A DNA stretch of 21,922 bases. Source: a virus. The stretch is from positions 1 through 21,922 of the IMG/VR virus record IMGVR_UViG_3300029286_003682. The stretch is one strand, 5' to 3'. The translations under genes and the position numbers were made by a program. The first letter of the stretch is position 1. Each line of letters begins with the position of its first letter. Positions 1 through 6,548 of this stretch are shown in pieces. The notes under the pieces are model-generated. The model did not search any database. It saw only the letters and a program-made list of their open reading frames with translations, and was not told the DNA's origin.

Positions 1-336
1 TTAACGTGATTTCGCGCCAACCTTTTCAGTTCTGCCAGTTTTACCATAACCAGCCTGTGGCTCGGCGCCCCTTAGTTCTCGCTGGGGTGAAACAATTCTA
101 AGTTTTTTAAATGCTTCCCAATCGCCGGGCGGTCTGTCATCGGGGTCAAAACCCTTGAATTCAAGAGTGTGGATGGGTCGGCCGTTTGATTTTTCTACCA
201 ACTTGACATAAGCAAGCATTAAGGACTGCATTATATCTGATCGCTTACGCTTGCCTTGCGAACACGCGGCCCCGTCGAATCTTTCAAGCAAGTCCAGCCC
301 TATTCTCATGTTTATCTGTTTTGATTTTTTATTCAT
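1..336 (-). CDS. Ribbon-helix-helix transcriptional regulator
   Basis: Predicted 111-aa DNA-binding protein. Residues about 5-50 look like an RHH fold: a short beta strand (QINMRIG), a first helix (LLERFDGAACSQGK) and a second helix starting at RSDIMQSLMLAYVK. The C-terminal half is basic and probably disordered. The start at 336 was chosen over the upstream in-frame ATG at 396 because GGAAGG lies about 7 nt before it on the minus strand and the RHH fold begins right after. It is the only minus-strand gene and is divergent from another RHH gene at 480. An operator-like palindrome, TGTATATACA, sits 34 nt upstream of its start, so autoregulation is likely. Seen: fold pattern, ribosome site, stop TAA. 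Inferred: repressor or copy-control role. No specific family is recognised. Confidence 0.75.
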   Translation of the reverse strand: MNKKSKQINMRIGLDLLERFDGAACSQGKRKRSDIMQSLMLAYVKLVEKSNGRPIHTLEFKGFDPDDRPPGDWEAFKKLRIVSPQRELRGAEPQAGYGKTGRTEKVGAKSR

Positions 337-369
337 AACTATACCTTCCGAATTTCTTTTTAAAATCAA

Positions 370-379
370 TGTATATACA
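370..379. promoter_or_regulatory. Operator-like palindrome TGTATATACA
   Basis: A perfect 10-bp palindrome lying inside a longer block, CAATGTATATACA followed by GCTAT at 383-387. A near copy (CAATGTATAGACA, then GCTAT) occurs at 448-467, in the promoter of the divergent gene. RHH proteins typically bind short half-sites as dimers, which fits two sites between two RHH genes. Confidence 0.5.
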
Positions 380-443
380 AATGCTATTAAAAGCAAGCAA
401 AACCAAGCGTTTTCTTTAGCTAATTTTTAAGGCTATTATTTCG

Positions 444-472
444 TTGACAATGTATAGACATTGCTATATATT
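444..472 (+). promoter_or_regulatory. Sigma70-type promoter (TTGACA-17-TATATT)
   Basis: TTGACA at 444-449 and TATATT at 467-472, separated by exactly 17 bp: the strongest promoter-like sequence I can see in the window. It drives the rightward genes. The expected transcription start is at about 478-480, essentially on the ATG at 480, so the transcript may be leaderless. An imperfect inverted repeat (447-456 with 465-474) and the second operator-like copy (451-460) lie within the spacer, so a bound repressor would block polymerase directly. Confidence 0.7.
451..460. promoter_or_regulatory. Second operator-like copy TGTATAGACA
   Basis: Nine of ten bases match the perfect palindrome at 370-379, and flanking CAA and GCTAT are also shared. 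It lies between the -35 and -10 elements of the rightward promoter. Confidence 0.45.
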
Positions 473-479
473 GTTCAGC

Positions 480-689
480 ATGAAAAGCAAATTTCTGATT
501 ATCCGAATCAGCAAGGATGAAAAGAAGCAGATTAAAAAGGCCGCTCGGAACTCAAAATCCGTGGCGGCCTTTTTGCTTTCATCGGCGCGGATGGCGGTCA
601 AGTACCGGAAGCTCTTAACCCAGGCCGAAGCACTGGCCGGGAAATACACAAGGTCTGAGTTGCAATTAACTGTCGCTGGCCGGCGTTAA
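480..689 (+). CDS. Small ribbon-helix-helix protein
   Basis: Predicted 69-aa basic protein. Residues 3-40 fit an RHH domain: strand KSKFLIIRIS, helix DEKKQIKKAARNS, then helix VAAFLLSSARMA. The basic tail and RHH pattern also recall small plasmid mobilisation or antitoxin proteins. An upstream in-frame TTG at 444 is rejected because it is part of the -35 box. The ATG at 480 has no Shine-Dalgarno but lies 8 nt after the -10 element, consistent with leaderless translation. The gene opens the rightward transcript and precedes an HTH gene by 4 nt. Role as early repressor or activator is inferred. Confidence 0.65.
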   Translation: MKSKFLIIRISKDEKKQIKKAARNSKSVAAFLLSSARMAVKYRKLLTQAEALAGKYTRSELQLTVAGRR

Positions 690-693
690 GAGA

Positions 694-990
694 ATGAAAA
701 CAACAACACTTGAACTGATCCGGAGCGTCCTTAAAGCCGATGAAACAGTTACGGCCGACGAACGGGCGCGAATTATCCGGGCTATGAGCACGCCAAGTGA
801 AACACCAAAGCCGGACAGGTTGCGGATTGCATCATTCAAAGAGGCGGCAGAACGGCTGGGCGTGGCCCGCCGGACAATTTATTACTATTGTCGCAAGGGT
901 TTTTTGACGCGCGTATCCATACCAGGCAAAGAACGTGCAAACGGTGTAACAGGAGAATCGTTGGAGAACGCAATAAAAGGAGCGGCATGA
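694..990 (+). CDS. MerR/excisionase-like helix-turn-helix protein
   Basis: Predicted 98-aa DNA-binding protein. Residues about 47-92 carry the winged HTH pattern of excisionases and MerR-type regulators: SFKEAAERLGVARRTIYYYC as the HTH, then a wing (RKGFLTRVSIPGKE). The N-terminal 40 residues look like a helical extension. It starts 4 nt after the RHH gene stop with weak AAGAG spacing, so it is probably co-transcribed and translationally coupled. The gene ends in ATGA. It could be an excisionase for a prophage state, but no integrase is seen in this window, so a general phage regulator is equally possible. Confidence 0.7.
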   Translation: MKTTTLELIRSVLKADETVTADERARIIRAMSTPSETPKPDRLRIASFKEAAERLGVARRTIYYYCRKGFLTRVSIPGKERANGVTGESLENAIKGAA

Positions 991-1415
991 AAAATGAAGG
1001 CTATATATATCCTACTGATCTTTTTCGCGTTTTACGCGCCCGAGCTGAACGGCAACGTCAAAAATGGATTGAACCGCCAAAATTCCCGGAATCCATCACC
1101 GACTCAATCCGTGCCCTTGAAAACATTCTCTCCTGCGGCCATCTCAGGAACCTTGACCGGATGGGCGACGTGGTACAGCCGAGAGAGTTGCCGGCGAGAA
1201 GGAACAGGCGGCCGGCGAATCCTAATGGCAAACACTTAGCCGCTTATAGACTCGCATTTTACTTGCGCCCTACCGACAAACATAACCGCAAAATTGAACA
1301 TGAAGTTCGGGCAACAGATCCGCGTGACGAACCTAGTGAACGGCCGCACGACTTTACTGACATTCACGGACCGCGGCCCAGGACGCCGGTCCCGTTCTCA
1401 GGGGACTATCATTGA
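987..1415 (+). other. Overlapping reading frame, 142 codons, over the RlpA-like gene
   Basis: An open frame with a better translation start than the RlpA-like frame it overlaps: AAAAGGAG at 975-982 and an ATGA overlap with the preceding gene. Its first ~50 residues (MKNEGYIYPTDLFRVLRARA...) look like an ordinary soluble protein. From about 1120 onward the other frame carries clear RlpA homology and this frame turns arginine- and proline-rich, as shadow frames do. It could be a real overprinted gene, or the true N-terminus of a frame-shifted product. I do not recognise the protein. Confidence 0.3.
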
Positions 1416-1518
1416 TATAACCCGGGCGGCTTTTTTAGCCTTGGACGGACAACTACAGAGCGGTCGGATGAGCGTCAGTGTGGAGATTTATGAAACACAT
1501 ATCCCAAACAATCATTGA
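994..1518 (+). pseudogene. RlpA-like double-psi beta-barrel protein with in-frame TAG
   Basis: RlpA-family proteins are secreted peptidoglycan-active (lytic transglycosylase-like) proteins. The frame begins with a signal-peptide-like segment (MKAIYILLIFFAFYA), then GWATWYSRESCRREGTGG, LMANT, a TAG codon at 1237-1239 (codon 82), PLIDSHFTCALP, and FGQQIRVTNLVNGRTT...FTDRGPG...GTIIDITRAAF. These are the family motifs in the right order and in one frame, so a single nonsense codon interrupts an otherwise intact domain. TAG is one base from CAG, GAG or AAG. The downstream half has no ribosome site of its own. Possible readings: recent pseudogene, sequencing error, suppressed stop. The gene sits in the early region, not in a lysis cassette. 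Its start lies 11 nt after AGGAG, which is long. Confidence 0.7.
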
Positions 1519-1696
1519 TCTGTTTGAAAAAGGAGATCTACCCGACCGAGTGCGCTGTAGCCGACCGGACCATGCAGGATCAACCTATACATGGGCGCCA
1601 GACCTTCGATGTTATCGTGCTGATGATGGCGCGGGGTGTTTTTTAACGTGGTATGTGAAACGAAGTTTTGGAGTTTTTTTTCACGAATATGAATAA
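1490..1696 (+). CDS. Small hypothetical protein
   Basis: Predicted 68-aa protein starting MKHISQTIIDLFEKGDLPDR, with two cysteines (in RVRCSRPDHAG and DLRCYRADDGAGC) and an aromatic C-terminus. TGGAG lies 5 nt before the ATG, and the start overlaps the end of the RlpA-like frame by 29 nt, a coupling common in this phage. Its last codons overlap the next gene by 8 nt. No family is recognised. Cysteine spacing could suggest metal binding but is not diagnostic. Confidence 0.45.
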   Translation: MKHISQTIIDLFEKGDLPDRVRCSRPDHAGSTYTWAPDLRCYRADDGAGCFLTWYVKRSFGVFFHEYE

Positions 1697-2486
1697 TCCC
1701 TCTTTAATTCAAGGCGATAATCAACAGCTAAAACTGTTCGGCTCAGATCAGATGGACGACACGCTTTTTGCCGCTGAAGAGACGGCTGAACAGCGTGAAT
1801 ACACCGGCGCGCGTCTTTTCGCTAAGGATCCTGAGCGTTACAAAGCGATCGTAGCGCTGAGCGGTGAAGGATTGGGCGTCTTACGCATTGGAAAGATTCT
1901 GCACGTCAGTCCTCATACGGTCATGGCCGTCCGCGCCCGCGAACCTGAATGTGTGGCAATAGAAAAAAGTAGGATAGCTGGTTTATCCCGCGAAGCCATG
2001 CGAATGTGTGTGGAAGGTATCCTTGAATTGCTCTGCGATCCGGAGCAACGGAAGAAGATGAGCATCAAGGAACTTGGTATCACATTTGGCATCCTCGCTG
2101 AGAAGCACGAATTACTATCCGGCGCGCCAACAGCCAGAATCCAGACAATCGGTGATCCCACCGCAGTCGGAATCCTTGAACACATGCGCTGGGCGAAGGA
2201 AGAATATGAGCGGCGAATGGGTTTTGGGGAAGGAAAAGAAGAGCAAAAGGAAGACGTCAAACCAGCTCCGGGCTCAGGTGAAGACCAAGATCGGCCGACG
2301 ATCGGGACGCCTGGACCAGCTCCGCGGCTTCCGATTGCGCTCCTGGAAGCACCCAAATGTAGCATAGGGCAGACGCCCCACCGCATTGAAGAAACCCTTG
2401 CAAACATTGATCGGAATGAAGGGGGCAAAAACGTGTCCGATATTATGTCTCCTAACAATTTAGACGGAGCTAAGACAAGCACATGA
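1689..2486 (+). CDS. HTH-domain protein, possible small-terminase-like or regulator
   Basis: Predicted 265-aa protein. Residues about 42-85 (LFAKDPERYKAIVALSGEGL, then VLRIGKILHVSPHTVMAVRA) form a convincing helix-turn-helix of the kind found in phage small terminase subunits and transposase-like regulators. A helical middle follows (residues 95-180), then a charged, proline-rich and probably disordered tail. The ATG at 1689 was chosen because the protein pattern starts there; an upstream TTG at 1668 lacks a ribosome site. The gene lies in the early region, about 8 kb from the large terminase, which argues for a regulatory role. The stop overlaps the next ATG (ATGA). Assignment beyond DNA binding is inference. 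Confidence 0.6.
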   Translation: MNNPSLIQGDNQQLKLFGSDQMDDTLFAAEETAEQREYTGARLFAKDPERYKAIVALSGEGLGVLRIGKILHVSPHTVMAVRAREPECVAIEKSRIAGLSREAMRMCVEGILELLCDPEQRKKMSIKELGITFGILAEKHELLSGAPTARIQTIGDPTAVGILEHMRWAKEEYERRMGFGEGKEEQKEDVKPAPGSGEDQDRPTIGTPGPAPRLPIALLEAPKCSIGQTPHRIEETLANIDRNEGGKNVSDIMSPNNLDGAKTST

Positions 2487-2695
2487 ATATCAATGCGTTA
2501 CAACTGAAAACGAAAAACATGATTAGTAGACATCATAGACATTATGCGACGTGCTTAAAGGCAGTTTATGGAATGAATGGCATGAATGTCCAGATGTCGG
2601 CAATGGACAGAGCGGCGATCAGCGTAGAGGGTCAGTTCCAAATGAAGAGTGTCAGACAGGCGGGGGGGGTCAATTGGCCGCGCCGGCCCCTCTGA
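2483..2695 (+). CDS. Doubtful small hypothetical protein
   Basis: A 70-codon frame whose ATG overlaps the preceding stop (ATGA), the arrangement seen at many true starts here. The composition is unusual (many methionines, MNGMNVQMSAMDR) and no domain is recognised. It crosses a run of eight G at 2661-2668, where frame slippage or assembly error is possible. I see no better gene between 2487 and 2750, so this 260-nt stretch holds either this small protein or a degraded gene. Confidence 0.3.
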   Translation: MNINALQLKTKNMISRHHRHYATCLKAVYGMNGMNVQMSAMDRAAISVEGQFQMKSVRQAGGVNWPRRPL

Positions 2696-2750
2696 AGTAT
2701 CAATCGGTTCATAGCGCACGAAAAATTTTATAAAGGAGGGAAGATAGACG

Positions 2751-2918
2751 ATGAAGATCAACTTTCTGAAGGCGTTGTGGGGAACGGAACGCGAGCAAGA
2801 AACCATTGAGGACATTCCGAAATTTCAAAAAATCCCGCACATGGGAACTTCTCCGGCCAGCCGCGAACAGAAGCGGCAGAGATTCGCCAGGCGGATTACA
2901 AGGAGGCATCAGCGATGA
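2751..2918 (+). CDS. Small basic hypothetical protein
   Basis: A 55-aa frame starting MKINFLKALWGTEREQETIE, with an arginine-rich C-terminus (RFARRITRRHQR). It has one of the best ribosome sites in the window (TAAAGGAGGG at 2731-2740, with 10 nt before the ATG), and its stop overlaps the next ATG (ATGA at 2915). No family is recognised. The basic tail could contact nucleic acid. Confidence 0.55.
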   Translation: MKINFLKALWGTEREQETIEDIPKFQKIPHMGTSPASREQKRQRFARRITRRHQR

Positions 2919-3397
2919 AAGAAACCGCAGTATTCAACCTGACAGAAGAGAACGTAGCGGACGCCCTGGGATTGACCAGGGAAACCGTGCGGCAACTACG
3001 CGCCGATGAACTCTACTTGGATGAGGACTTCATAAATGAAACCGGCGGCCGCGGGATCTGCTATGCGGAACATGCGATTGAGAAGTTGCGCCTGATCCTC
3101 AAAGAAAGCGCCGCGCCTGGCGCAAAACTGGGCGATATTGCCGTCCTCAACGTCTTACCCGCCGCGGCCGCCGACGACAAGGCCACGGTCATTCTGGATG
3201 CCGTGGTAACTAAGATTTACACCCATAATCCACATTACCTTGAAGCGATTTTGGGCGGTCAGCCGATCAATGTCCGGGTGAATAGCAACGTCAACTTCAT
3301 CCCTGGGATGATCCTTCCTTCTCGAAACCTATCAAAGAAAAACCCGCGCCAGTATGGCTTCATAGGGCGCTGTCCAAGAGGAAGGGGGACCTGGTGA
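2915..3397 (+). CDS. HTH N-terminal hypothetical phage protein
   Basis: Predicted 160-aa protein. Residues 10-60 resemble a helix-turn-helix (LTEENVADALGLTRETVRQL followed by a helix ending at EKLRLIL). Residues 85-160 look like a small beta-rich module (ATVILDAVVTKIYTHNPHYL, INVRVNSNVNFIPGM). Its start overlaps the previous gene by ATGA and AAGGAGG lies at 2900-2906. Its stop TGA overlaps the GTG start of the next gene, so the three genes form a coupled cluster just upstream of replication. It probably acts as a DNA-binding accessory or regulator; no named family is recognised. Confidence 0.55.
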   Translation: MKETAVFNLTEENVADALGLTRETVRQLRADELYLDEDFINETGGRGICYAEHAIEKLRLILKESAAPGAKLGDIAVLNVLPAAAADDKATVILDAVVTKIYTHNPHYLEAILGGQPINVRVNSNVNFIPGMILPSRNLSKKNPRQYGFIGRCPRGRGTW

Positions 3398-3678
3398 AGA
3401 CAATCAACAGAGGCAACGGCGATTGGCGGCCCTGGTGGGTCGGCAAGACGATGAAATGCGAAGAATGCGGCCAGATCATTGAGTTGGAGGCTGGGGACGA
3501 GAACCTGGCTAACTGGATGCCTACGATTGACGATAGTGTCTGCATCCGGTGTGAACGCTGTGGAAACACGGTAACGCTGAAGAAACTGAAACAGAACCCA
3601 CCCCGGCCTTTGGCCACCCCTCCAATGGAGAGGATCCAAGACAAAAAGGAGGCAGAAAAATGCGAATCAGAACAATAA
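3394..3678 (+). CDS. Zinc-ribbon protein
   Basis: Predicted 94-aa protein with two CxxC knuckles: C22-E-E-C25 and C53-E-R-C56 (a further C50 is three residues before the second), the layout of a four-cysteine zinc ribbon. The tail (residues 64-94) is proline- and lysine-rich. A GTG start overlapping the upstream TGA is favoured, with GGAAGGGGG about 10 nt upstream; an internal ATG at 3451 has no ribosome site. The last 19 nt overlap the replication gene. Likely a nucleic-acid or protein-binding accessory factor; target unknown. Confidence 0.6.
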   Translation: MKTINRGNGDWRPWWVGKTMKCEECGQIIELEAGDENLANWMPTIDDSVCIRCERCGNTVTLKKLKQNPPRPLATPPMERIQDKKEAEKCESEQ

Positions 3679-4559
3679 AACCGGACTTCTTTAAGGATGA
3701 ACAATTAGCAGAATTAACACCCTTCGCACGGCTGTTGTTTATCGGATTATGGCTTATGGCGGACCGGGATGGACGCTTGGAGGATCGCCCAAAACGGATT
3801 GAGGCGGAGATCCTACCCTATGACTTTCAAGACGTGGACGCACTCCTGAAGGAGTTAGCAGACCATGAAGAACATTTTATCATCCGTTATGAAGTTGACG
3901 GCAAGAAGATCATTCAGGTCCGGACCTTCTTAAAACATCAAAGGATAAATGGCAAGGAAGCCGATACCGCCTCACTTCTTCCAAAGTGTGAAGCACCTGA
4001 GAAGCAACGGGGAAGCAATGGGGAAGCAACGGGGAAGCAGTTGGGAAGCAACGGGGAAGCATCCCTTGACGATAAGCCACTAAAACACCTTGAAAACGTT
4101 GATAAATTAGAGAGGGAAGCAATGGGGAAGCAACGGGGAAGCAATGGGGAAGCAGTTGAGACGGTTGGAAGGGAAGGGAAAGGAAAGGAAGGGGAAGGAG
4201 GGTCGTTGGAACTCCCTCCACCTCCGGACGGATTGCTTTCGCAAGTGAAGTGGATCAAGGAGATCCGGAAAGAATTTGCCGCCCTACGCGATGTGGACAT
4301 TGAAAACGCGCTCACCGGATGCCCGGACGAAGAAGCCCGGAAATCAGGAATGCGCGATTTTGGCCGGGACATGATCGCAACTTTGGGACCATTGCCGCCA
4401 ATTCCTTCAAAAAAGTTGCGCGGTTATCTTTATCTTGCGGAAAAAGAACGCGCAAAAACGGCCCCTCCATCCGGCGGTAGGACACCAGGGATTGAAAATC
4501 TCACCGTGGAAGAACTTATTGAACGGGCAAACGACGCTGTAGCCAGGAAAGGAATTTAA
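3660..4559 (+). CDS. Phage replisome organiser-like protein carrying the origin
   Basis: Predicted 299-aa protein. The N-terminus (MRIRTIKPDFFKDEQLAELT, then FARLLFIGLWLMADRDGRLE and residues to about 95) is the winged-helix start typical of phage replication initiators of the O / DnaD-like organiser group. Residues 115-175 are low complexity (GSNGEA / GKQRGSN) and are encoded by the 11-bp iteron array. The C-terminal part (residues 190-270) is helical and may contact the helicase. The start has AAAAAGGAGG at 3644-3653, and the gene is directly followed by the primase-helicase (3-nt gap), as in lambda-type O/P or T7-like modules. Known for the family: iteron binding and helicase loading. Inferred here: self-origin recognition. 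Confidence 0.7.
   Translation: MRIRTIKPDFFKDEQLAELTPFARLLFIGLWLMADRDGRLEDRPKRIEAEILPYDFQDVDALLKELADHEEHFIIRYEVDGKKIIQVRTFLKHQRINGKEADTASLLPKCEAPEKQRGSNGEATGKQLGSNGEASLDDKPLKHLENVDKLEREAMGKQRGSNGEAVETVGREGKGKEGEGGSLELPPPPDGLLSQVKWIKEIRKEFAALRDVDIENALTGCPDEEARKSGMRDFGRDMIATLGPLPPIPSKKLRGYLYLAEKERAKTAPPSGGRTPGIENLTVEELIERANDAVARKGI
4002..4063 (+). repeat. Iteron cluster A, 11-bp units AAGCAAYGGGG
   Basis: Five tandem 11-bp units start at 4002, 4013, 4024, 4035 and 4046, with a partial sixth at 4057. Four of the five match AAGCAAYGGGG exactly; the unit at 4035 reads AAGCAGTTGGG. Eleven is not a multiple of three, so the units pass through all codon phases, meaning the conserved thing is DNA and not peptide. 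Confidence 0.85.
4117..4160 (+). repeat. Iteron cluster B, 11-bp units
   Basis: Four more tandem units start at 4117, 4128, 4139 and 4150. The first three match AAGCAAYGGGG; the last is AAGCAGTTGAG, paralleling the variant unit of cluster A. Clusters A and B are separated by about 53 bp of comparatively AT-rich sequence. Confidence 0.85.
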
Positions 4560-4562
4560 TCA

Positions 4563-6521
4563 ATGGATGGAAACGAGATCAAGGAACGTCTGAATCAACG
4601 GGCGGAGAGTGTCTGCGCTTATTTGTTGCCGACCGGAAAGAAGGACGGGGCCGAATGGGTATGCGGCGATGTAACCGGGACGCCAGGGACAAGTTTGCGG
4701 ATCCACTTGAGCGGCGCGAAGGTTGGGTATTGGGCTGACTTTCAGGCGGCCGATCAATACCGCGGCCGCAATCTACTTTCGCTCTGGATGGCGGTCCGGA
4801 AGGTCCAGTTTGTCCCGGCCATGAAAGAGGCAATGGACTTTTTGGGGATGAAAGAAGACCGCGGCTGGCGACGGGTCAGTGGTGAGAAGCATTTTGCGAA
4901 GGAAGCGGCGAAGGCGGTTGAAAAGGCACCGCCGGCGCCGGCAACTCCGCCGATAAATCTTGACCGTGAATATGTGCCATTGCGAAAAGAAGGTCCAGTG
5001 TTTAAGTGGCTAACTGAGACGCGGAAAATTCCGCCGGCTGTGCTGGAGTTATACAAGATCGGTGAAAGCCAGGAAGGAGATTGTGTTGTATTCCCCAGTT
5101 TCACCCAGGATGGAAAACTAAACAGTCTGAAGTTCAGAAATATCGTTGACAAAAGCAAGATGTTCGTTCTCCCGAAGGGCGCACCGAAAATGCTGTTTGG
5201 GATTCAGGCAATCCCCACCGAACAATGCGACTTGTTCATTAGCGAAGGCGAAATAGATGCTATGACGCTTGCGGCCTACGGTTTCCCCGCGGTGAGTGTT
5301 CCGTTTGGAGCAAAGTGGCCGGGATCCGATGGCAAGGACCCGAATACGGAATGGATCAAACACGATTATGAATGGATTGAAAAATTCATTGAGGTTTTTC
5401 TGTGCCTGGATGCGGACGATCCAGGACAAAAAGCTACTGCGGCTTTGATTCCGCGGATCGGGCGGACCAGGTGCAGAATTTTGGATTATCCGGCCGGGAA
5501 GAAGGACCCGAATGAGTGCCTGGTGGCCGGCCTGGGTGAACAAGAATTTTGGAAGTTTATGAATGCGGCCCGCGATCTGGATCCGGAAGAGTTGTTGAAA
5601 CCTTCCGAGATTGAACAAGACATTTGGTTTGAGTTTTATCCGGACCTAAATGACAAGAAACGGCTTGGGGATCCTACGCCCTGGCCGGCGCTGAAATTCA
5701 CATTTAATCCGAGCGAGTTGACGATCTGGCATGGTTACAGCGGCAACGGTAAGACGATCCTGCTGAATCATGTGATGCTGGTTTTCGCCGCGTTGTGCGG
5801 GAAGAGCAGTTGCATAGCCAGTTTGGAATTTCCGGCGCGAAAAACATTCAAAAATCTTTGCCGGCAAGCAATGGGCCGCGGCCATCCGGCTTCCGCCGAG
5901 GAATTGCATGACGTGATCCGGTGGATGGATAATTATTTCTGGCTCTACGCTCATATCGGCGAGACTACCGTGGAAGATGCGCTCTACGTTTTCCAGTATG
6001 TTGCGAAGAAGTATGGCGTCCAGCATTTTGTCCTGGATTCGCTGATGATGCTGACCGAGATCGGCGGCGAAGAATACGACAAGCAGAAGGCGGTGTGTCT
6101 GCGACTGAAGCAGTTTGCGACAGATTACAACGTCCACATGCATCTTGTCGCGCACAGCAAGAAGCCGGACAGCAAACACGATCCGGATAAATACCCGCCG
6201 CGCAAGTATGACATATCGGGATCCGGGAACATTTCCAACGTGGCCGATAACGTGATTTGCGTTTGGCGCAACAAGGAAAAGGAAAACGCGCTGGCGAGTG
6301 CGATTGATATGGATAAGGCGGGAGAAAAAGAGGACGCCCAGGCCGTTCGGAATAAATATCTACCGAAAGAAGATGCACGGTTCATCATTCAGAAAAACCG
6401 GGAAACAGGCGAAGAGGTATGGCGGCGTCTGTTTTTCGATAAAGGAGAGGAGGGAAGCTGGCAATACTTTGACGAAGACACAAAGGCGCTCGGCGCCGTG
6501 CAGTTTTGGAAGAAACAGTAA
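4563..6521 (+). CDS. Primase-helicase (Toprim + DnaB-like)
   Basis: Predicted 652-aa replicative protein. Residues 1-95 match the N-terminal module of phage primases (AEWVCGDVTGTPGTSLRIHL, then KVGYWADF). A Toprim domain follows: ISEGEIDAM at about 226-234 and LDADDPG at about 281. The RecA-like helicase domain has Walker A GYSGNGKT at 391-398, Walker B-like HFVLDSLMML with the Asp near 492, and the C-terminal SGSGNISNVADNV region followed by a basic segment. The length and domain order are those of T7 gp4-type bifunctional proteins. No zinc-binding motif is visible at the N-terminus. The start follows the organiser gene after 3 nt and is probably coupled. It should unwind DNA at the fork and may prime lagging strands. 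Confidence 0.88.
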   Translation: MDGNEIKERLNQRAESVCAYLLPTGKKDGAEWVCGDVTGTPGTSLRIHLSGAKVGYWADFQAADQYRGRNLLSLWMAVRKVQFVPAMKEAMDFLGMKEDRGWRRVSGEKHFAKEAAKAVEKAPPAPATPPINLDREYVPLRKEGPVFKWLTETRKIPPAVLELYKIGESQEGDCVVFPSFTQDGKLNSLKFRNIVDKSKMFVLPKGAPKMLFGIQAIPTEQCDLFISEGEIDAMTLAAYGFPAVSVPFGAKWPGSDGKDPNTEWIKHDYEWIEKFIEVFLCLDADDPGQKATAALIPRIGRTRCRILDYPAGKKDPNECLVAGLGEQEFWKFMNAARDLDPEELLKPSEIEQDIWFEFYPDLNDKKRLGDPTPWPALKFTFNPSELTIWHGYSGNGKTILLNHVMLVFAALCGKSSCIASLEFPARKTFKNLCRQAMGRGHPASAEELHDVIRWMDNYFWLYAHIGETTVEDALYVFQYVAKKYGVQHFVLDSLMMLTEIGGEEYDKQKAVCLRLKQFATDYNVHMHLVAHSKKPDSKHDPDKYPPRKYDISGSGNISNVADNVICVWRNKEKENALASAIDMDKAGEKEDAQAVRNKYLPKEDARFIIQKNRETGEEVWRRLFFDKGEEGSWQYFDEDTKALGAVQFWKKQ

Positions 6522-6548
6522 GTCAACAAAGAACAGGAGGAAAAGCGG

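Larger units (their letters stand above)
4002..4201. other. Probable phage replication origin inside the organiser gene
   Basis: Two iteron clusters flank a comparatively AT-rich stretch (4064-4116) and are followed by a pure purine run rich in GGGAAA-type units (about 4168-4201). Iterons plus an AT-rich unwinding region within the initiator gene is the known arrangement of lambdoid origins in gene O. That this is the active origin is inferred from structure and position. Confidence 0.6.

Noticed and set aside
1237-1239. Phage-wide recoding of TAG as an amino acid
   Set aside because: All long late genes read through without in-frame TAG, and the scaffold gene ends naturally at TAG (15020-15022). 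The amber codon in the RlpA-like gene is therefore treated as a local event.
1490-1518. Frameshift joining the RlpA-like gene with the next small gene
   Set aside because: The RlpA domain is complete at its own TGA, and the next frame has its own ribosome site, so a simple overlap explains it.
4002-4160. CRISPR array
   Set aside because: Eleven-bp units are directly tandem with no unique spacers; this fits iterons.
3938-4372. Serine/proline/leucine-rich minus-strand frames over the initiator gene
   Set aside because: Antisense shadows of the iteron array; repeated ASPLLP-type peptides with no start signal.
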